From assembly GCA_903644035.1 (NCBI GenBank), contig CAHJXG010000103.1, positions 1 through 6,384 of the forward strand: a stretch of DNA of 6,384 nt, given 5' to 3'. Source of the stretch: Rhodospirillales bacterium (lineage in GTDB: Bacteria > Pseudomonadota > Alphaproteobacteria > Acetobacterales > Acetobacteraceae). Shown here one piece after another: positions 5,515 to 6,384 of the stretch (the first letter of the stretch is position 1; each line of letters opens with the position of its first letter). The position numbers and the translations under genes are program-made. The notes beneath the pieces are model-generated. The model did not search any database, had not been told where the DNA came from, and saw nothing but the letters and a program-made list of their open reading frames with translations.

Positions 5515-6284
5515 TGCTGCGGTCGCTGCCGTCCTGGGCGATCACGGGCCTGAGCGCCGGGGTGCTGCTGGCGCTGTGGGTCGGCGTGACCAGCGGTGGG
5601 CTGGTGCGGGACCTGTTCCTGCCGGGGCCGCTCGACCTGTGGGACGGGCTGACCGAGCTGGTGCAGGAGGGCTACAAGGGACGCTCACTGCTTGAGCACA
5701 TGGGCATGAGCCTGCTCCGGGTCGGGGCAGGGTTCCTGACCGGCGCCGCGGCCGGCACCCTGCTGGGCCTCGGCATGGGCTTTGCCCCGCGGGTCGACGC
5801 GGCGGCGGCGCCGTTCATCGAGTTCCTGCGCCCGCTGCCGCAGCTCGCCTACCTCGTGCTGCTGATCGTCTGGCTCGGCATCGGGGAGACCAGCAAGATC
5901 ACCATGCTGTTCCTCGCGGCGCTGCCCGTCGCGGCCGTCGCGGCGCGGGACGGCGTGCGCAACGTGCCGCCGGACCGGCTGCGGGTAGCCCGTGCGCTTG
6001 GCGCCAGCGAGTGGCAGGTGCTGCGCCACGTCGTGCTGCCGTCGGCGCTGCCGGAGGTGCTGATCGGCGCCCGGCTGGCGCTGGGCATCGTCTACGGCAC
6101 GCTGATCGCGTCCGAGATCATCGCCGGCTCCAACGGCATCGGCTGGATGATCATGGACGCCGGGCGCTTCCTGCGGTCCGACTACGTGTTCGCCGGCATT
6201 GCGATGATCGGGCTGGCGGGGATCGCCATCGACCGCATCCTTGTGCTGATCGAGCGGCGCGTGGTGCATTGGGCCGGACGATGA
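5514..6284 (+). CDS. ABC transporter permease B of tandem pair, TauC/SsuC-like
   Basis: A 256-residue inner-membrane permease, NitT/TauT family. ATG 5514 shares its A with the TGA of permease A (TGATG), the usual sign of coupled translation; the open frame continues far upstream inside permease A but that part is shadow. It has a very short cytoplasmic lead, helix 1 at about 7-28 (WAITGLSAGVLLALWVGVTS), a second helix near GAGFLTGAAAGTLLGLGMG, then RPLPQLAYLVLLIVWLGIG (from Arg106), ITMLFLAALPVAAVAA, the EAA loop VARALGASEWQVLRHVVLP (Gly163), and closing helices ending in ERRVVHWAGR. The RPLP-to-EAA-Gly distance (57 residues) equals that in permease A, supporting recent duplication or long co-evolution. 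With permease A it should make the channel of a second importer; the binding protein beginning at 6304 is the likely partner and no dedicated ATPase is seen before the window ends. Confidence 0.91.
   Translation: MLRSLPSWAITGLSAGVLLALWVGVTSGGLVRDLFLPGPLDLWDGLTELVQEGYKGRSLLEHMGMSLLRVGAGFLTGAAAGTLLGLGMGFAPRVDAAAAPFIEFLRPLPQLAYLVLLIVWLGIGETSKITMLFLAALPVAAVAARDGVRNVPPDRLRVARALGASEWQVLRHVVLPSALPEVLIGARLALGIVYGTLIASEIIAGSNGIGWMIMDAGRFLRSDYVFAGIAMIGLAGIAIDRILVLIERRVVHWAGR
6024..6043 (+). repeat. 20-base direct repeat, copy 2 (EAA loop of permease B)
   Basis: Identical to 5251-5270, 773 bases downstream, at the homologous position of the paralogous permease gene. It is a patch that could support recombination between the two genes, though short. 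Confidence 0.85.
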
Positions 6285-6303
6285 TCACACACGAGGATTG
6301 ACC

Positions 6304-6384
6304 ATGAACGGTTTGCGATTGACCCGGCGCGGCGCGCTGCTCGGCGCCGGCGCGTTGGCGGCGCGCCCGGCGCGGGCCGAGGCG
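6304..6384 (+). CDS. Tat-signal protein, N-terminal fragment; probable second substrate-binding protein
   Basis: Only the first 27 codons are inside the window, and the frame is open to the edge. ATG 6304 is preceded by GAGGA (6293-6297) with a 6-base spacing, and lies 19 bases after the permease B stop, so it belongs to the same operon. The peptide is a textbook twin-arginine signal: L-T-R-R-G-A-L-L at residues 6-13, a short Gly/Ala/Leu hydrophobic core (GALLGAGALAA, 10-20), and A-R-A before Glu at 24-26 as a signal peptidase I site. Nothing of the mature protein is visible. A periplasmic binding protein of the NMT1/TauA class is expected from position after two permeases and from the matching Tat signal of the binding protein at 264, but this is inference; another Tat-exported enzyme is possible. 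Confidence 0.72.
   Translation, partial: MNGLRLTRRGALLGAGALAARPARAEA

Noticed and set aside
6281..6301. Seven-codon frame ATG-ATC-ACA-CAC-GAG-GAT-TGA between permease B and the last gene, as a leader peptide
   Set aside because: It overlaps the permease B stop and covers the Shine-Dalgarno of the next gene; nothing beyond chance supports translation.
1..6384. CRISPR arrays, tRNA or rRNA genes, insertion-sequence ends, phage or toxin-antitoxin genes
   Set aside because: No spaced repeats, cloverleaf-like sequence, terminal inverted repeats with a transposase, or related proteins were seen; the window is almost fully occupied by transport and hydrolase genes.

Overview
The window reads as one end of a contig from a high-GC proteobacterium. 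An alphaproteobacterium is my best guess, because of the G/C-rich third codon positions, Tat-exported transporter binding proteins and sigma-54 promoters; the genus cannot be named from this sequence. Bases 1-15 are not genomic: they match the 3' end of the Illumina TruSeq adapter, so real sequence starts at 16. All genes lie on the + strand and look like an accessory island for uptake and hydrolysis of an organic nitrogen compound.

Layout. (1) 16-210: last 64 codons of an amidase-signature (GatA-like) hydrolase. (2) 211-226: a near-perfect sigma-54 promoter (TGGCAC-N5-TTGCT) in the short gap after the amidase. (3) 264-4556: a tight four-gene operon for a Tat-exported NMT1/TauA-like binding protein, a TauC/SsuC-like permease, its ATPase and a zinc amidohydrolase of the ATZ/TRZ (COG0402) type. 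(4) 4557-4668: a 112-base gap with two small inverted repeats and a second sigma-54 promoter (4629-4644). (5) 4669-6284: two tandem paralogous TauC/SsuC-like permeases overlapping by TGATG. (6) 6304-6384: the first 27 codons of a second Tat-exported protein, probably the binding protein of the second transporter, cut by the window edge.

How they fit together (inference). Two NitT/TauT-family ABC importers are each headed by their own sigma-54 promoter. The first is a complete binding protein/permease/ATPase set with a cytoplasmic amidohydrolase in the same operon, and an amidase sits just upstream. Import followed by C-N bond hydrolysis, under the sigma factor often used for nitrogen-limitation control, suggests scavenging of a nitrogen-rich small molecule such as a pyrimidine, purine, ureide, triazine or hydantoin type. 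The sequence does not identify the substrate. The second importer has two different permeases, so its membrane domain is probably a heterodimer; no ATPase for it lies inside the window.
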